Assembly: GCA_018267215.1 (NCBI GenBank)
Contig: JAFDYX010000021.1
Coordinates: forward strand, 1 to 64,000
Direction of reading: 5' to 3'
Source of the DNA: Bacteroidota bacterium
GTDB lineage: Bacteria > Bacteroidota > Bacteroidia > Cytophagales > Cyclobacteriaceae
Length of the DNA: 64,000 bases
This document shows positions 17,991 to 26,579 of the stretch, piece after piece (position 1 is the stretch's first letter; the number at the start of each line of letters is the position of its first letter). The notes beneath the pieces were generated by a model that was not told the origin of the DNA, searched no databases, and saw only the letters and a list, made by a program, of their open reading frames with translations. The position numbers and the translations under genes were made by a program.

Positions 17991-18102
17991 CAGTCCGAAA
18001 AAACAGGCCGTTATCCAGAGGAGTGTCCTAAAGGTATGACCTGCCAAAGGAGACGGAAAGATTTTGTTAAAGATCTATTCTCCTTCAAATAGGAGTAAAT
18101 AA

Positions 18103-18189
18103 AGAGGAGTGGTAGAGCGGTTTATTGCACCGGTCTTGAAAACCGGAGACCCTTCACGGGGTCCGGGGGTTCGAATCCCTCCTCCTCTG
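18103..18189 (+). tRNA. tRNA-Ser (anticodon UGA)
   Basis: 87 nt with a long variable arm, class II. Acceptor stem AGAGGAG (18103-18109) pairs with CTCCTCT (18182-18188), discriminator G at 18189. The anticodon stem-loop CCGGT-CTTGAAA-ACCGG places TGA at positions 34-36. The variable arm GACCC...GGGTC is paired, and GGGGG-TTCGAAT-CCCTC forms the T arm. CCA does not follow directly (CACCA comes next), so it is probably added by the nucleotidyltransferase. Confidence 0.97.
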
Positions 18190-18193
18190 CACC

Positions 18194-18224
18194 AACCCGG
18201 ACTTACACACTGTCCGGGTTTTTT
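18194..18224 (+). terminator. tRNA-Ser terminator
   Basis: AACCCGGAC (18194-18202) and GTCCGGGTT (18212-18220) make a perfect 9-bp stem followed by a run of six T. It starts 5 nt after the tRNA. Confidence 0.9.
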
Positions 18225-18313
18225 ATTGTTCTATTTTTAATTTTCGTTTTTCGTCAGAGGGCTTTTGTGCCGTATCAAAGCAACGACTACAATGTTGTAA
18301 CTTTCGTATTCAG

Positions 18314-19534
18314 ATGAAGGTGAAAGCATTTTCTCTTGTTTTAGGATGGCTGCTGCTGTCGGCTTCCGTTGTTTCGGCACAGAAAATTACCGTGTCGGGC
18401 AAGGTGATTGACAGCGAGACGAAAGAGCCCTTGCCTTTTGCTTCGCTGGGTATTATCGGCAAACCCATCGGGGTTATTGCCAACGAGCAGGGCGAATTTG
18501 ATTTTCATATTCCGGTTGATTACCGCAACGATTTTCTTTCGGTCAGTATGTTGGGCTACCAGCCGCACGAAGTGCCCGTGTGGTCAGTTACCACCGACCA
18601 GCCGGTGGTGATTGAGTTGCAGGCGGCTGCCGTGTTGCTGAAAGAAGTCGTTATTTCAGATTCGCTCAAGGCCGGAGAAATCGTTCGTTTGGCGCTTGCC
18701 AAAATTGAAGATAACTACCCCATGAAACCCTTTCAGTTGGATGGCTTCTATCGCGATGTAAAAAAAATGGGCGGCACTTATATTTCGCTGCTGGAGGCTG
18801 CCGTAAAAATTTATGATGAAAACTACCAGGCGCCACGCAATAAATTTAAACTTCGCGAACGCGTGGCCTTGAAGGAAGTGCGCAGAAGCCTGGGATATAG
18901 CAGCCGGTTTACTTCCTTCTTCGACAAAGACAATCTGCTGGAAGATTTGCTGCTCAATAACAACATCCGCTATCGTCAATTTCCTGACGAAGACATTTTT
19001 TTTAAGCAACTGAAACGAGAGGGTATCAGCACTTATCAGGGGCATACCGTGTTTGTGATCTCGTTAAAGAAAGATTACTTCCTGCGGATTTATATTGACC
19101 GCGAAACGTATGGCATCGTGCGGTTGGAGTATGAAAACGACCATCAGGAAAAATTAGAAAAAATGCGAGGCCTGGAAAGTCGCTTTGTAAAAATCAAACG
19201 AACGATTGACTTTAAGTTGTTTGAGGGCAAACTCTACCTGAATTACCTCAGCGTTACATCGCAAGTCAATTGGTATGAACACAAGACCGGCAAATTGAAA
19301 TTTGAAACCGAGTTGTTCCGGCAGTTGCTGGTCAACCATGTTTACCCCAACCCGCCCGAGCGAATCGGGTTATGGCAAAAAATGCGAAACTATGGGCTGC
19401 AATATCAAGATCAACCCTACAACAAAGAATTTTGGGATCACTACAACGTCATCAAAGAAAGCCCGCTGGATAAAAAAATTATTGAAGACCTGGGAAAAGA
19501 AATTCCGCTAGAAAAACAATTTAAGGACAACTGA
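18314..19534 (+). CDS. Carboxypeptidase-like regulatory domain protein, exported
   Basis: 406 residues. Signal peptide 1-22 (cleavage after VSA). Residues 24-110 (ITVSGKVIDSETKEPLPFASLGIIGKPIGVIANEQGEFDF...LSVSMLGYQ) form a CarboxypepD_reg-like beta-sandwich of the kind found at the N-terminus of SusC/TonB-dependent proteins. The remaining 290 residues are a Bacteroidota-specific region of unknown function with no barrel or plug domain, so this is not itself a TonB receptor. It presumably acts in the periplasm or at the outer membrane. Convergent with the heptose kinase gene, 9 nt away. Confidence 0.8.
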   Translation: MKVKAFSLVLGWLLLSASVVSAQKITVSGKVIDSETKEPLPFASLGIIGKPIGVIANEQGEFDFHIPVDYRNDFLSVSMLGYQPHEVPVWSVTTDQPVVIELQAAAVLLKEVVISDSLKAGEIVRLALAKIEDNYPMKPFQLDGFYRDVKKMGGTYISLLEAAVKIYDENYQAPRNKFKLRERVALKEVRRSLGYSSRFTSFFDKDNLLEDLLLNNNIRYRQFPDEDIFFKQLKREGISTYQGHTVFVISLKKDYFLRIYIDRETYGIVRLEYENDHQEKLEKMRGLESRFVKIKRTIDFKLFEGKLYLNYLSVTSQVNWYEHKTGKLKFETELFRQLLVNHVYPNPPERIGLWQKMRNYGLQYQDQPYNKEFWDHYNVIKESPLDKKIIEDLGKEIPLEKQFKDN

Positions 19535-19543
19535 CTTCAATGG

Positions 19544-20530
19544 TCACGAACCGGATAAGAGTTTGAGTGCTTCCTGCCTCAACTCTTCTTTATTGATGGG
19601 CACTACGCCTACATGCTGGCACACTAATCCGCCCGCCAGATTGCTCAACTCGGCTATCAGTTTGGCATTGCATTGAAGGGCTGTGCATAAGGATGCTACA
19701 CTTACCACCGTATCGCCCGCACCCGACACATCTGCAATTTCGCGTGCGTGTGCCGGCAACTTAACCTGACTGCCCTGATAGTCAATAAACACACCATGTT
19801 CGCTCAGTGTAACCATCACACCTTGCGCATTCAGTTTTTGCCTGAGCAATTTGCTGGCAGCTTTCACCTGATCCAGATTAGCAGCGGCCACTTCAATTTT
19901 TAATCCTTCGCGAAGTTCTTTCAGGTTGGGTTTAAAAAGTGTTACTTCTTTGTACGACAAAAAATTTCTTTTCTTAGGATCCACCACCGTAGGTATTTTC
20001 AGTTGTGAAGCTAAGGCTACGGTTTTGGCAATGATGTGGTCGTTCAACACACCTTTGTCGTAGTCTTCAAATATTACTACCTGACAGGTGGGAAGGAGTT
20101 TTTCAATCCGTTGCCACAACTGCTTTTCTTCTTCGGGGTGCGCTTCCAGATCTGACTCTTCATCTATGCGTACTACTTGCTGGTGGCTGGCGATCACTCT
20201 CGTCTTGACGGTAGATGGCCGGTGTGTGCTGACAACAATGCCATCGCGGGTCATCCCTAGTTCTTCCATCAACTGGTGAATGCGCTGACCGCTGTCATCA
20301 TCGCCCACGAATGCACATAGTACAGCCTCAGCACCCAGTGCAGCAATATTCACGGCTACATTTCCTGCTCCGCCCAATCGAAAATCTTTTTTCTTTACCT
20401 GCACTACCGGCACGGGGGCTTCGGGAGAAATGCGGTCGGCCGAGCCCCAGATGTGGCTGTCGAGCATGACATCGCCTATGATGAGCACCCGCTGTGAAGA
20501 GAAAGAATCAAATAGTTTTTCGATACTCAT
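19544..20530 (-). CDS. rfaE1: D-glycero-beta-D-manno-heptose-7-phosphate kinase
   Basis: 328 residues, PfkB/ribokinase fold. VLIIGDVMLDSHIWGSADRISPEAPVPVV and RLGGAGNVAVNIAALGA are the RfaE domain 1 signatures, and DVSGAGDTV (about 268-276) carries the catalytic Asp of the PfkB family. It makes heptose 1,7-bisphosphate for the ADP-heptose of LPS inner core. The adenylyltransferase half of HldE is absent, so a separate rfaE2 is expected elsewhere. Lies 10 nt downstream of the aminotransferase gene and is probably cotranscribed. Confidence 0.92.
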   Translation of the reverse strand: MSIEKLFDSFSSQRVLIIGDVMLDSHIWGSADRISPEAPVPVVQVKKKDFRLGGAGNVAVNIAALGAEAVLCAFVGDDDSGQRIHQLMEELGMTRDGIVVSTHRPSTVKTRVIASHQQVVRIDEESDLEAHPEEEKQLWQRIEKLLPTCQVVIFEDYDKGVLNDHIIAKTVALASQLKIPTVVDPKKRNFLSYKEVTLFKPNLKELREGLKIEVAAANLDQVKAASKLLRQKLNAQGVMVTLSEHGVFIDYQGSQVKLPAHAREIADVSGAGDTVVSVASLCTALQCNAKLIAELSNLAGGLVCQHVGVVPINKEELRQEALKLLSGS

Positions 20531-20540
20531 CTTGTCAATG

Positions 20541-21734
20541 TTATTTTAAAGTGGCGAGCGTTTCCTTCATCCTGCGCAGCGCTTCGCGCAAATCTTTTTC
20601 GGAAGCCGCATACGAAAGCCGCACACAGCGTTCATCGCCAAAGGCACCGCCCGGCACTAACGACACATGTCCCTTCTCCAACATCCACAAACAAAAATCA
20701 TCGCCATTTTTTATCGTGGTGGCTCCATCCGTTTTGCCATAGTATGAACTGACATCGGGGAAAAAATAAAATGCCCCTTGCGGATAGTTGGCTTTTACGC
20801 CCGGTATTTCTTTCAGTAGGTTGTAAACTATCTCTCTGCGCTTGTGGTATTCTTCCACCATTTTTTTTGTGGGTGCCAAGTCGCCTGTAATAGCGGCCAA
20901 CGCACCGCGCTGCGAAATAGAGCAGTTGGCAGAGGTAATCTGACCCTGCACTTTGTTGCTGCCATCGGCAATCCATTTGGGGGCGGCAATGTACCCCACG
21001 CGCCAGCCCGTCATGGCAAAGCCTTTGGCAAAACCATTTACCGTAATAGTGCGGTCAAACATACCCGGCAGCGAGGCCATGCTGGTTTGGTCGCCTACAA
21101 AATTGATGTGTTCATAAATTTCATCGGCTATCACTAACAAATTAGGATGTTTTAATACGACCTGAGAAATTGCCTCCAATTCTTTTTTTGAAAATACCGA
21201 GCCGGTGGGGTTACAGGGCGAAGAAAAAATAATTGCCTTAGTTTTAGATGTGATGGCCTGCTCTACCTGGGCTGCGGTAACTTTAAAATCATTTTCTAAA
21301 GTGCCCTTCACCAGCACCGGGGTGGCTTCGGTGAGCCGCACCAGCGCATCGTAGCTTACCCAAAAGGGAGCGAAGATGATTACCTCATCGCCCGGGTTTA
21401 AGATGGCCAGCATGACGTTGGCGATGGATTGTTTGGCGCCATTGCTCACCACAATATTTTCTGCTTTGTACGGAACGTTGTTTTCTTTCTGGTACTTGAC
21501 AGCGATGGCTTCGCGCAAATCTTGATAGCCCGGCACGGGTGGATATGCAAAATACTTTCCATCGTCTATCGCCTTCTTCGCTGCCTCGCAGATGTGGGCA
21601 GGAGTTTTAAAGTCGGGCTCTCCCAAACTCAAACTGATTACATCCACGCCTTTGTTTTTAAACTCGCGGGCTTTGGCGGCCATGGCCAACGTGGCAGATT
21701 CTTCTATGGCATTGATACGGTTGGAAAGTAACAT
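20541..21734 (-). CDS. Pyridoxal phosphate-dependent aminotransferase, aspartate type (class I)
   Basis: 397 residues from ATG 21734; an earlier in-frame start at 21800 would add 22 atypical residues and lie upstream of a TAATTTTG -7 element. LSLGEPDFKTP, SSPCNPTGSVFSKKELE, DEIYEHI and GFAKGFAMTGWRVGY are the class I gamma aspartate aminotransferase motifs, with PLP lysine Lys237. It most likely moves amino groups between aspartate and 2-oxoglutarate in the cytoplasm; prephenate activity is possible in this subgroup. Divergent from acs. Confidence 0.92.
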   Translation of the reverse strand: MLLSNRINAIEESATLAMAAKAREFKNKGVDVISLSLGEPDFKTPAHICEAAKKAIDDGKYFAYPPVPGYQDLREAIAVKYQKENNVPYKAENIVVSNGAKQSIANVMLAILNPGDEVIIFAPFWVSYDALVRLTEATPVLVKGTLENDFKVTAAQVEQAITSKTKAIIFSSPCNPTGSVFSKKELEAISQVVLKHPNLLVIADEIYEHINFVGDQTSMASLPGMFDRTITVNGFAKGFAMTGWRVGYIAAPKWIADGSNKVQGQITSANCSISQRGALAAITGDLAPTKKMVEEYHKRREIVYNLLKEIPGVKANYPQGAFYFFPDVSSYYGKTDGATTIKNGDDFCLWMLEKGHVSLVPGGAFGDERCVRLSYAASEKDLREALRRMKETLATLK

Positions 21735-21757
21735 CGGATTAAATTTTTTTAAAAGCT

Positions 21758-21765
21758 CAAAATTA
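21758..21765 (-). promoter_or_regulatory. -7 element of the aminotransferase-rfaE1 operon
   Basis: TAATTTTG on the minus strand is a full TAnnTTTG match, 23 nt upstream of the ATG at 21734. No clear -33 element. Confidence 0.5.
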
Positions 21766-21882
21766 AATAAATGATTGGATGAAAGAAGGGCAGCCAACAA
21801 TTATAACCAAGTAACTTCATAGATTTTTCTTGGATATTGAAAGAATTGAAATTTAATTTGAAGCTGACTCATTTTCCTGTTT

Positions 21883-23775
21883 ATGAAAACTCCTCATTCT
21901 ATTTCTGAATACCACGACATCTACCGCGAAAGCATTACCCATCCCGAAAAATTCTGGGCAGAGATAGCCGATAGTTTCCGTTGGAAAAAGAAATGGGATA
22001 AGGTGCTGGAGTGGGATTTTAACAAACCGGAAGTGAAATGGTTTACAGGCGGCAAATTGAATATTACCGAAAACTGCATTGACCGCCATTTGCCCGACAA
22101 AGCCAACCACACGGCCATCCTTTGGGAACCCAACGACCCCAACACGCCCGCGCGCAAGATCACTTATAAAGAATTGCACGAACAAGTGTGCCGCGTGGCC
22201 AATATGTTAAAAGCCCATGGCGTAAAAAAAGGAGATCGTGTCTGTATTTATCTGCCCATGGTGCCCGAGGCCGCGTATGCCATGCTGGGCTGTGCCCGCA
22301 TAGGCGCCATTCATTCCGTGGTGTTTGCCGGGTTCTCCTCCGGGTCGTTGATAGATAGAATTAACGACTCGCACTGTAAACTGGTGCTCACGGCAGACGG
22401 TGCTTTTCGTGGCGACAAGAAAATTGATTTAAAAGGCATCGTCAACAACGCAGTAGAAAAATGTCCTTCGGTCGAAAAAATTATTGTGTTGGAGCGCACC
22501 AAAACACCTGTAGATATGAAGCCCGGCCGCGATCTGTGGTGGCATGATGAGATGGCCAAAGTTTCCGACACCTGTGCGGCAGAAGAAATGGATGCCGAAG
22601 ATATGCTCTTCATTCTATACACCTCCGGCTCAACGGGCAAACCCAAAGGCATGGTGCATACCTGCGGAGGGTACATGGTGTATTGCGACTATACTTTTCG
22701 TACCGTGTTTCAATACAAACCCGGTCAGCTATTTTGGTGCACAGCCGATGTGGGTTGGATCACCGGCCATTCGTACATCGTATATGGACCGCTGTCGGCA
22801 GGGGCTACTACCTTAATTTTTGAAGGCGTCCCCAGTTGGCCCGACATGGGCAGGTTTTGGCATGTGATAGAAAAACATCAAGTAAATATTTTTTATACTG
22901 CCCCTACCGCTATCCGTTCGTTGCAAACCGCATCAATAGATTTTGTTAACAAACATGATCTCTCTTCCCTGCAGGTTTTGGGCAGTGTGGGCGAGCCCAT
23001 CAATGAAGAAGCCTGGCATTGGTACGATAAAAATATAGGCAAAGAAAAATGCCCCATCGTAGATACGTGGTGGCAAACCGAAACGGGCGGCATCATGATT
23101 TCTCCGATAGCCCATGTTACCAAACTAAAACCAGCTTTTGCCACGCTGCCTTTGCCCGGTGTGCAGCCGGCCATCATGGATGAACACGGAAACATAATGA
23201 CAGGCAACGGGATAGAAGGAAGGTTGGCCATGCAATTTCCGTGGCCTTCGATAGCGCGCACCATCTATGGCGACCATCAGCGATATAAGGATACCTATTT
23301 CTCTACGTTTCGGGGCAAGTATTTTTCGGGCGATGGATGCAAACGCGATGAAGACGGCTACTATCGCATCACCGGAAGGGTGGACGACATCATTATCGTT
23401 TCTGGCCACAACATGGGCACGGCAGAAATTGAAAGCGCCATCAACGAACACTCGGCCGTAGCCGAGTCTGCGGTGGTAGGTTTCCCTCACCACCTGAAAG
23501 GGCAAGGCATTTATGCGTTTGTCATCTGTTATGAAAAACCCCGGGAAGAAGAAAAGCTGAGAAACGAGATCAAAGAAACCGTAGCCAAAATCATTGGCCC
23601 TATCGCCAAGCCCGATAAAATTCAATTTGTAAACGGATTGCCCAAAACCCGTTCGGGAAAAATCATGAGGCGTATTTTAAGAAAGGTGGCCGAAGGCGAG
23701 TTGTCTAACTTAGGAGATACCACCACCCTGCTCGACCCCAACGTAGTAGAAGAAATAAAAAAAGGAGCACATTAA
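21883..23775 (+). CDS. acs: Acetyl-CoA synthetase
   Basis: 630 residues, full length for the AMP-forming enzyme. The adenylate-forming motif YTSGSTGKPKGM is at about 246-257; WWQTETGG, YFSGDGCKRDEDGYYRITGRVDD and the C-terminal PKTRSGKIMRR, whose Lys is the target of regulatory acetylation in this family, are all present. It activates acetate to acetyl-CoA through acetyl-AMP. It leads a run with a GNAT acetyltransferase 4 nt downstream and the DUF3127 gene after that. In other bacteria a GNAT enzyme (Pat) acetylates that Lys, so the adjacency is suggestive, but the GNAT here is a small single-domain protein and the link is inference. Confidence 0.96.
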   Translation: MKTPHSISEYHDIYRESITHPEKFWAEIADSFRWKKKWDKVLEWDFNKPEVKWFTGGKLNITENCIDRHLPDKANHTAILWEPNDPNTPARKITYKELHEQVCRVANMLKAHGVKKGDRVCIYLPMVPEAAYAMLGCARIGAIHSVVFAGFSSGSLIDRINDSHCKLVLTADGAFRGDKKIDLKGIVNNAVEKCPSVEKIIVLERTKTPVDMKPGRDLWWHDEMAKVSDTCAAEEMDAEDMLFILYTSGSTGKPKGMVHTCGGYMVYCDYTFRTVFQYKPGQLFWCTADVGWITGHSYIVYGPLSAGATTLIFEGVPSWPDMGRFWHVIEKHQVNIFYTAPTAIRSLQTASIDFVNKHDLSSLQVLGSVGEPINEEAWHWYDKNIGKEKCPIVDTWWQTETGGIMISPIAHVTKLKPAFATLPLPGVQPAIMDEHGNIMTGNGIEGRLAMQFPWPSIARTIYGDHQRYKDTYFSTFRGKYFSGDGCKRDEDGYYRITGRVDDIIIVSGHNMGTAEIESAINEHSAVAESAVVGFPHHLKGQGIYAFVICYEKPREEEKLRNEIKETVAKIIGPIAKPDKIQFVNGLPKTRSGKIMRRILRKVAEGELSNLGDTTTLLDPNVVEEIKKGAH

Positions 23776-23779
23776 AATA

Positions 23780-24292
23780 ATGACGATCGCCAAAGCAACT
23801 CCGGAAGATGTTCCTGCCCTGAATAAGTTGGTGAACTCAGCTTACCGGGGCGACTCCTCGCGCCAAGGCTGGACTACCGAAGCCGACATCTTGGATGGCA
23901 CCCGCACAGATGAGGCCGCCATCAAAGAATTTATGCGCGAGCCGGGATCCATTATTTTAAAGGTGCAAGAGGGAGCCGGCATCATCGGGTGCGTCAGGCT
24001 GGTGAAGCACGGCCATAAACTCTACCTCGGTATGTTTGCCGTTGACCCCAGTGCGCAAAACAAAGGCATCGGAAAAAAAATATTGTTGGCAGCCGAAGCA
24101 GAGGCAGCCCAACAACAGTGTGCAGCTATCTACATGACGGTGATTTCCGTTCGGGCGGAGTTGATTGCCTGGTACAATCGCAACGGCTACCAACAAGTGG
24201 GCGATAAAAAACCGATGGTATTTGATAACCCCAGTGGGGGCATTCCAAAAACTGATTTATATTTCATTACTTTGGAAAAAAATCTCAAGTAA
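23780..24292 (+). CDS. GNAT family N-acetyltransferase
   Basis: 170 residues. IAKATPEDVPALNKLVNSAYRG is the usual GNAT N-terminal helix region, GMFAVDPSAQNKGIGKKILLAAEAEA (about 91-116) contains the acetyl-CoA pyrophosphate loop Q-N-K-G-I-G, and LIAWYNRNGYQQVGDK is motif B. It transfers an acetyl group from acetyl-CoA to an amine or amine-containing substrate that cannot be deduced. Starts 4 nt after acs and ends 9 nt before the DUF3127 gene. Confidence 0.88.
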   Translation: MTIAKATPEDVPALNKLVNSAYRGDSSRQGWTTEADILDGTRTDEAAIKEFMREPGSIILKVQEGAGIIGCVRLVKHGHKLYLGMFAVDPSAQNKGIGKKILLAAEAEAAQQQCAAIYMTVISVRAELIAWYNRNGYQQVGDKKPMVFDNPSGGIPKTDLYFITLEKNLK

Positions 24293-24301
24293 AAAAAGAA
24301 C

Positions 24302-24649
24302 ATGGAAATCAGTGGTAAAATTATCAACCTATTGCCTTTACAAAGCGGGCAGGGGAAAAACGGAACTTGGAAAAAGCAGGAGTTCATTTTAGAAACTCCC
24401 GGCCAATACCCCAAAAAGGTTTGCCTTTCCTTGTGGGGCGATAAGGTGGATGAAACTAAAATAGGTGTGGGCGATCAAATCACCGCTTCTATCAACATCG
24501 AGAGCCGCGAATACAATGGCCGTTGGTACACCGATGTGCGCGTCTGGAAAATCCAGAAAGGTGCCTCCTCCAATCAAAATGATGTACCCCCTCCGGCAGA
24601 AGGACGGTTTGTGCCCGAAGCCAATGCTACGGACGATTTGCCTTTTTGA
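24302..24649 (+). CDS. DUF3127 domain-containing protein with SSB-like acidic tip
   Basis: 115 residues. MEISGKIINLLPLQSGQGKNGTWKKQEFILET and ITASINIESREYNGRWYTDVRVWKI match DUF3127, a small beta-rich family of Bacteroidota. The strand order, with a substrate-like K-N-G-x-W-x-K-Q segment and NIESREYNGRWYTDVR, looks like an OB fold. After a flexible polar linker (about 88-108) it ends in DDLPF, which closely resembles the DDDIPF tip by which SSB recruits repair and replication proteins. A nucleic-acid role is therefore plausible but not shown. Last gene of the acs run. Confidence 0.85.
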   Translation: MEISGKIINLLPLQSGQGKNGTWKKQEFILETPGQYPKKVCLSLWGDKVDETKIGVGDQITASINIESREYNGRWYTDVRVWKIQKGASSNQNDVPPPAEGRFVPEANATDDLPF

Positions 24650-24651
24650 TT

Positions 24652-25290
24652 TTATCCTTTGATAGCCGCAGCCGGGTTTCCAAAAACGGTTTCTCCGGCT
24701 TTCACCGAAGCAATCACCACAGAGCCAGCCCCGATACGGGCACCCTTGCCGATGGCAACACCGGCCACAATGGTAACGCCCGAGCCAATGAACACTTCAT
24801 CTGCTACGGCTACTCCGGTATTGATCACTGAACCAACACCTACCTGCACATAGCTGCCCAGCATGGCGTCCACGCCTATAAACGAACGGGCATGAATGAG
24901 GCAATGGCTCCCTATTTTTGCTCCGACAGAAATAATTGCTCCGGTGTCAATAAAATTTCCATGGCCTATCTCCGATTTGGTTGAAACCGATGCTTGTACG
25001 TGGATGGCATTGACAGGCTGCACGTGCCTGACTTCGTTGAGCATCTGAGAGATACTTTTTCGCAACGGTGTTTCATCTACCGCTACAAACGCTTCGCATT
25101 TTTTGCCGATCAGTTTTAAAAATCCCTGATCGTCTGTAGAGCCGAGTACCACACTTTCGTCTATTTCTTTTTGATGCAATTTTTTGTCGTCATCCAAAAA
25201 ACCATATACCACTACTCCATTTTTTTCAAACAATTCTTTGGCGGCACGACCAATCGGGTTGGCACCAAAAATAATAACAGGATTTTCCAT
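24652..25290 (-). CDS. Sugar O-acyltransferase, NeuD/PglD family
   Basis: 212 residues. An N-terminal Rossmann-like half (IIFGANPIGRAAKELFEKNGVVVYGFLDDD, about 5-80) that usually binds a UDP-sugar is followed by a left-handed beta-helix of hexapeptide repeats (about 85-210, e.g. IGHGNFIDTGAIISVGAKIGSH in pieces). This is the NeuD/PglD architecture: acetyl transfer to sialic acid or to UDP-4-amino-sugars. The catalytic His of the PglD group may be the one in GSHCLIH; I cannot fix the substrate. Lies 17 nt downstream of a polytopic membrane protein gene, with a possible internal promoter at its very start. Confidence 0.85.
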   Translation of the reverse strand: MENPVIIFGANPIGRAAKELFEKNGVVVYGFLDDDKKLHQKEIDESVVLGSTDDQGFLKLIGKKCEAFVAVDETPLRKSISQMLNEVRHVQPVNAIHVQASVSTKSEIGHGNFIDTGAIISVGAKIGSHCLIHARSFIGVDAMLGSYVQVGVGSVINTGVAVADEVFIGSGVTIVAGVAIGKGARIGAGSVVIASVKAGETVFGNPAAAIKG

Positions 25291-25294
25291 GCGG

Positions 25295-25302
25295 CAAAGA
25301 TA
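25295..25302 (-). promoter_or_regulatory. Possible -7 element at the NeuD-like start
   Basis: TATCTTTG on the minus strand ends 4 nt before the ATG at 25290. If used, the transcript would start at or next to the ATG. No -33 element at the expected place. Confidence 0.4.
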
Positions 25303-25307
25303 AAGAG

Positions 25308-26579
25308 TCAGGAGATAGGGATGCCGATTTTTTTTGCTCCCTGCATGACAGCCTTATTTTTATAAACCAGCATAAAAACAAAGAAGGGTAAAAACCCAAC
25401 CCGGTAGCGCGAAAGTGTGCCGAAGTTGGGCGTAGAGAGCGCCAGAAAAACACAAAGGACTACACAATAACTAATGGCTGCTAAAAATAATGCCGACACT
25501 TTAAAATCTCGGTTTCTATAAATGCTGATCAGTTGAGAGAAAAACAAAAGAAGAATAACTGAGTTCTCGATAGAAGCCAGCCACCCCGGCCAACCGTTGC
25601 CTTCACCGATCATCGGGCGGAAAATTCCGGAAACCAACGCCCACGGAGAATTGATCAGCATACTGACGACTGTCGGCTCTAATTGATAAAAATGGATCAG
25701 GTTATTGTCGTCCGAAATCCGCACAAACACATCGTGATTACTAACTACTACATCTAAGAACCGATATAAGTAGAAATTAGGATGCAGCAAGCTGGCACCT
25801 ACGCCTGTCATTACAAAAAGTATGAAGAAGATCGGCACAGAGAAACGAGCGAGCCGGGCAAAGCGGTTTGTTAAGTACACAAGCCCCCCGGCAGAAAAGG
25901 CGCTGATAAAAAATACTCCGGCCCAATAATATTTTAAAGCCCAAAGAATGAAACAAGCAGCCACGGCAGGTAGCCAAAACCATTTTTTAATTTTCTGCTC
26001 TGCCATCCATTCTAAAAAAACACCAGCCAAAAAATAAAGCGAAGCCAGCGTAAGCGTTTCTTTTTCGATGCCGCTGCTCCAAAAAACAACAGACGGAAAA
26101 AATAAAAATGCCACAGTCGCTGCCAAAGCAGAACCGGGAAGGTGACGAACAATTTTATGATACAAGAACCATGACGACACAAAAGCGATAAACGAGAAAT
26201 AGGCAGTTGCAATCCAATAACTGTTGCCACTGATCAAACAGAACAGGCTCAGCAGTTTTACAAAAATGAGTGAACGGAAGCTCCCGGTAACTACTCCCGG
26301 AAAAATCTGGTCATCGCTGAAGTCAGCCAATAGTTTGATATAATTTGTAAAATCTTTTTTTGCGATGGAAGAAAGTTGAACGGCATCGTTAAAAAACTGC
26401 CATGTGTCGTTAGCTAAGTAATAATGCAAGTACAGCAGGCCAACGGCAGCCCCTCCGCACAAGTGAAAAATTAGTGAACTCCAAAAAAGTTTATGGCGGG
26501 TCGCACCCCATCTTTTTGCTAAAAAAAATGCCAGACTAAAAATGATGACGAGATGAGCAATGTAAAAAATCAACTTCAC
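25308..26579 (-). CDS. Polytopic membrane protein, Wzy/glycosyltransferase-like, unassigned
   Basis: 423 residues from the GTG at 26579, chosen because it overlaps the DUF2851 stop as GTGA; the first in-frame ATG (26639) would overlap that gene by 64 nt and put a charged tail before the first helix. About ten membrane helices. LFFPSVVFWSSGIEKETLTLASLYFLAG resembles the segment found in EpsG/Wzy-like polymerases and GT-C proteins, and a large extracytoplasmic loop lies near residues 265-320. No catalytic motif can be assigned. The neighbour NeuD-like gene suggests surface polysaccharide work, but this is only context. Confidence 0.65.
   Translation of the reverse strand: MKLIFYIAHLVIIFSLAFFLAKRWGATRHKLFWSSLIFHLCGGAAVGLLYLHYYLANDTWQFFNDAVQLSSIAKKDFTNYIKLLADFSDDQIFPGVVTGSFRSLIFVKLLSLFCLISGNSYWIATAYFSFIAFVSSWFLYHKIVRHLPGSALAATVAFLFFPSVVFWSSGIEKETLTLASLYFLAGVFLEWMAEQKIKKWFWLPAVAACFILWALKYYWAGVFFISAFSAGGLVYLTNRFARLARFSVPIFFILFVMTGVGASLLHPNFYLYRFLDVVVSNHDVFVRISDDNNLIHFYQLEPTVVSMLINSPWALVSGIFRPMIGEGNGWPGWLASIENSVILLLFFSQLISIYRNRDFKVSALFLAAISYCVVLCVFLALSTPNFGTLSRYRVGFLPFFVFMLVYKNKAVMQGAKKIGIPIS

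Noticed and set aside
18010-18018. DnaA-box-like TTATCCAGA in the tRNA-Ser leader
   Set aside because: One mismatch to the consensus and isolated; such matches are expected by chance in 64 kb.
21735-21882. Possible riboswitch or extra gene between the aminotransferase and acs
   Set aside because: AT-rich sequence without stable stems or a conserved coding frame; it only needs to hold two divergent promoters.
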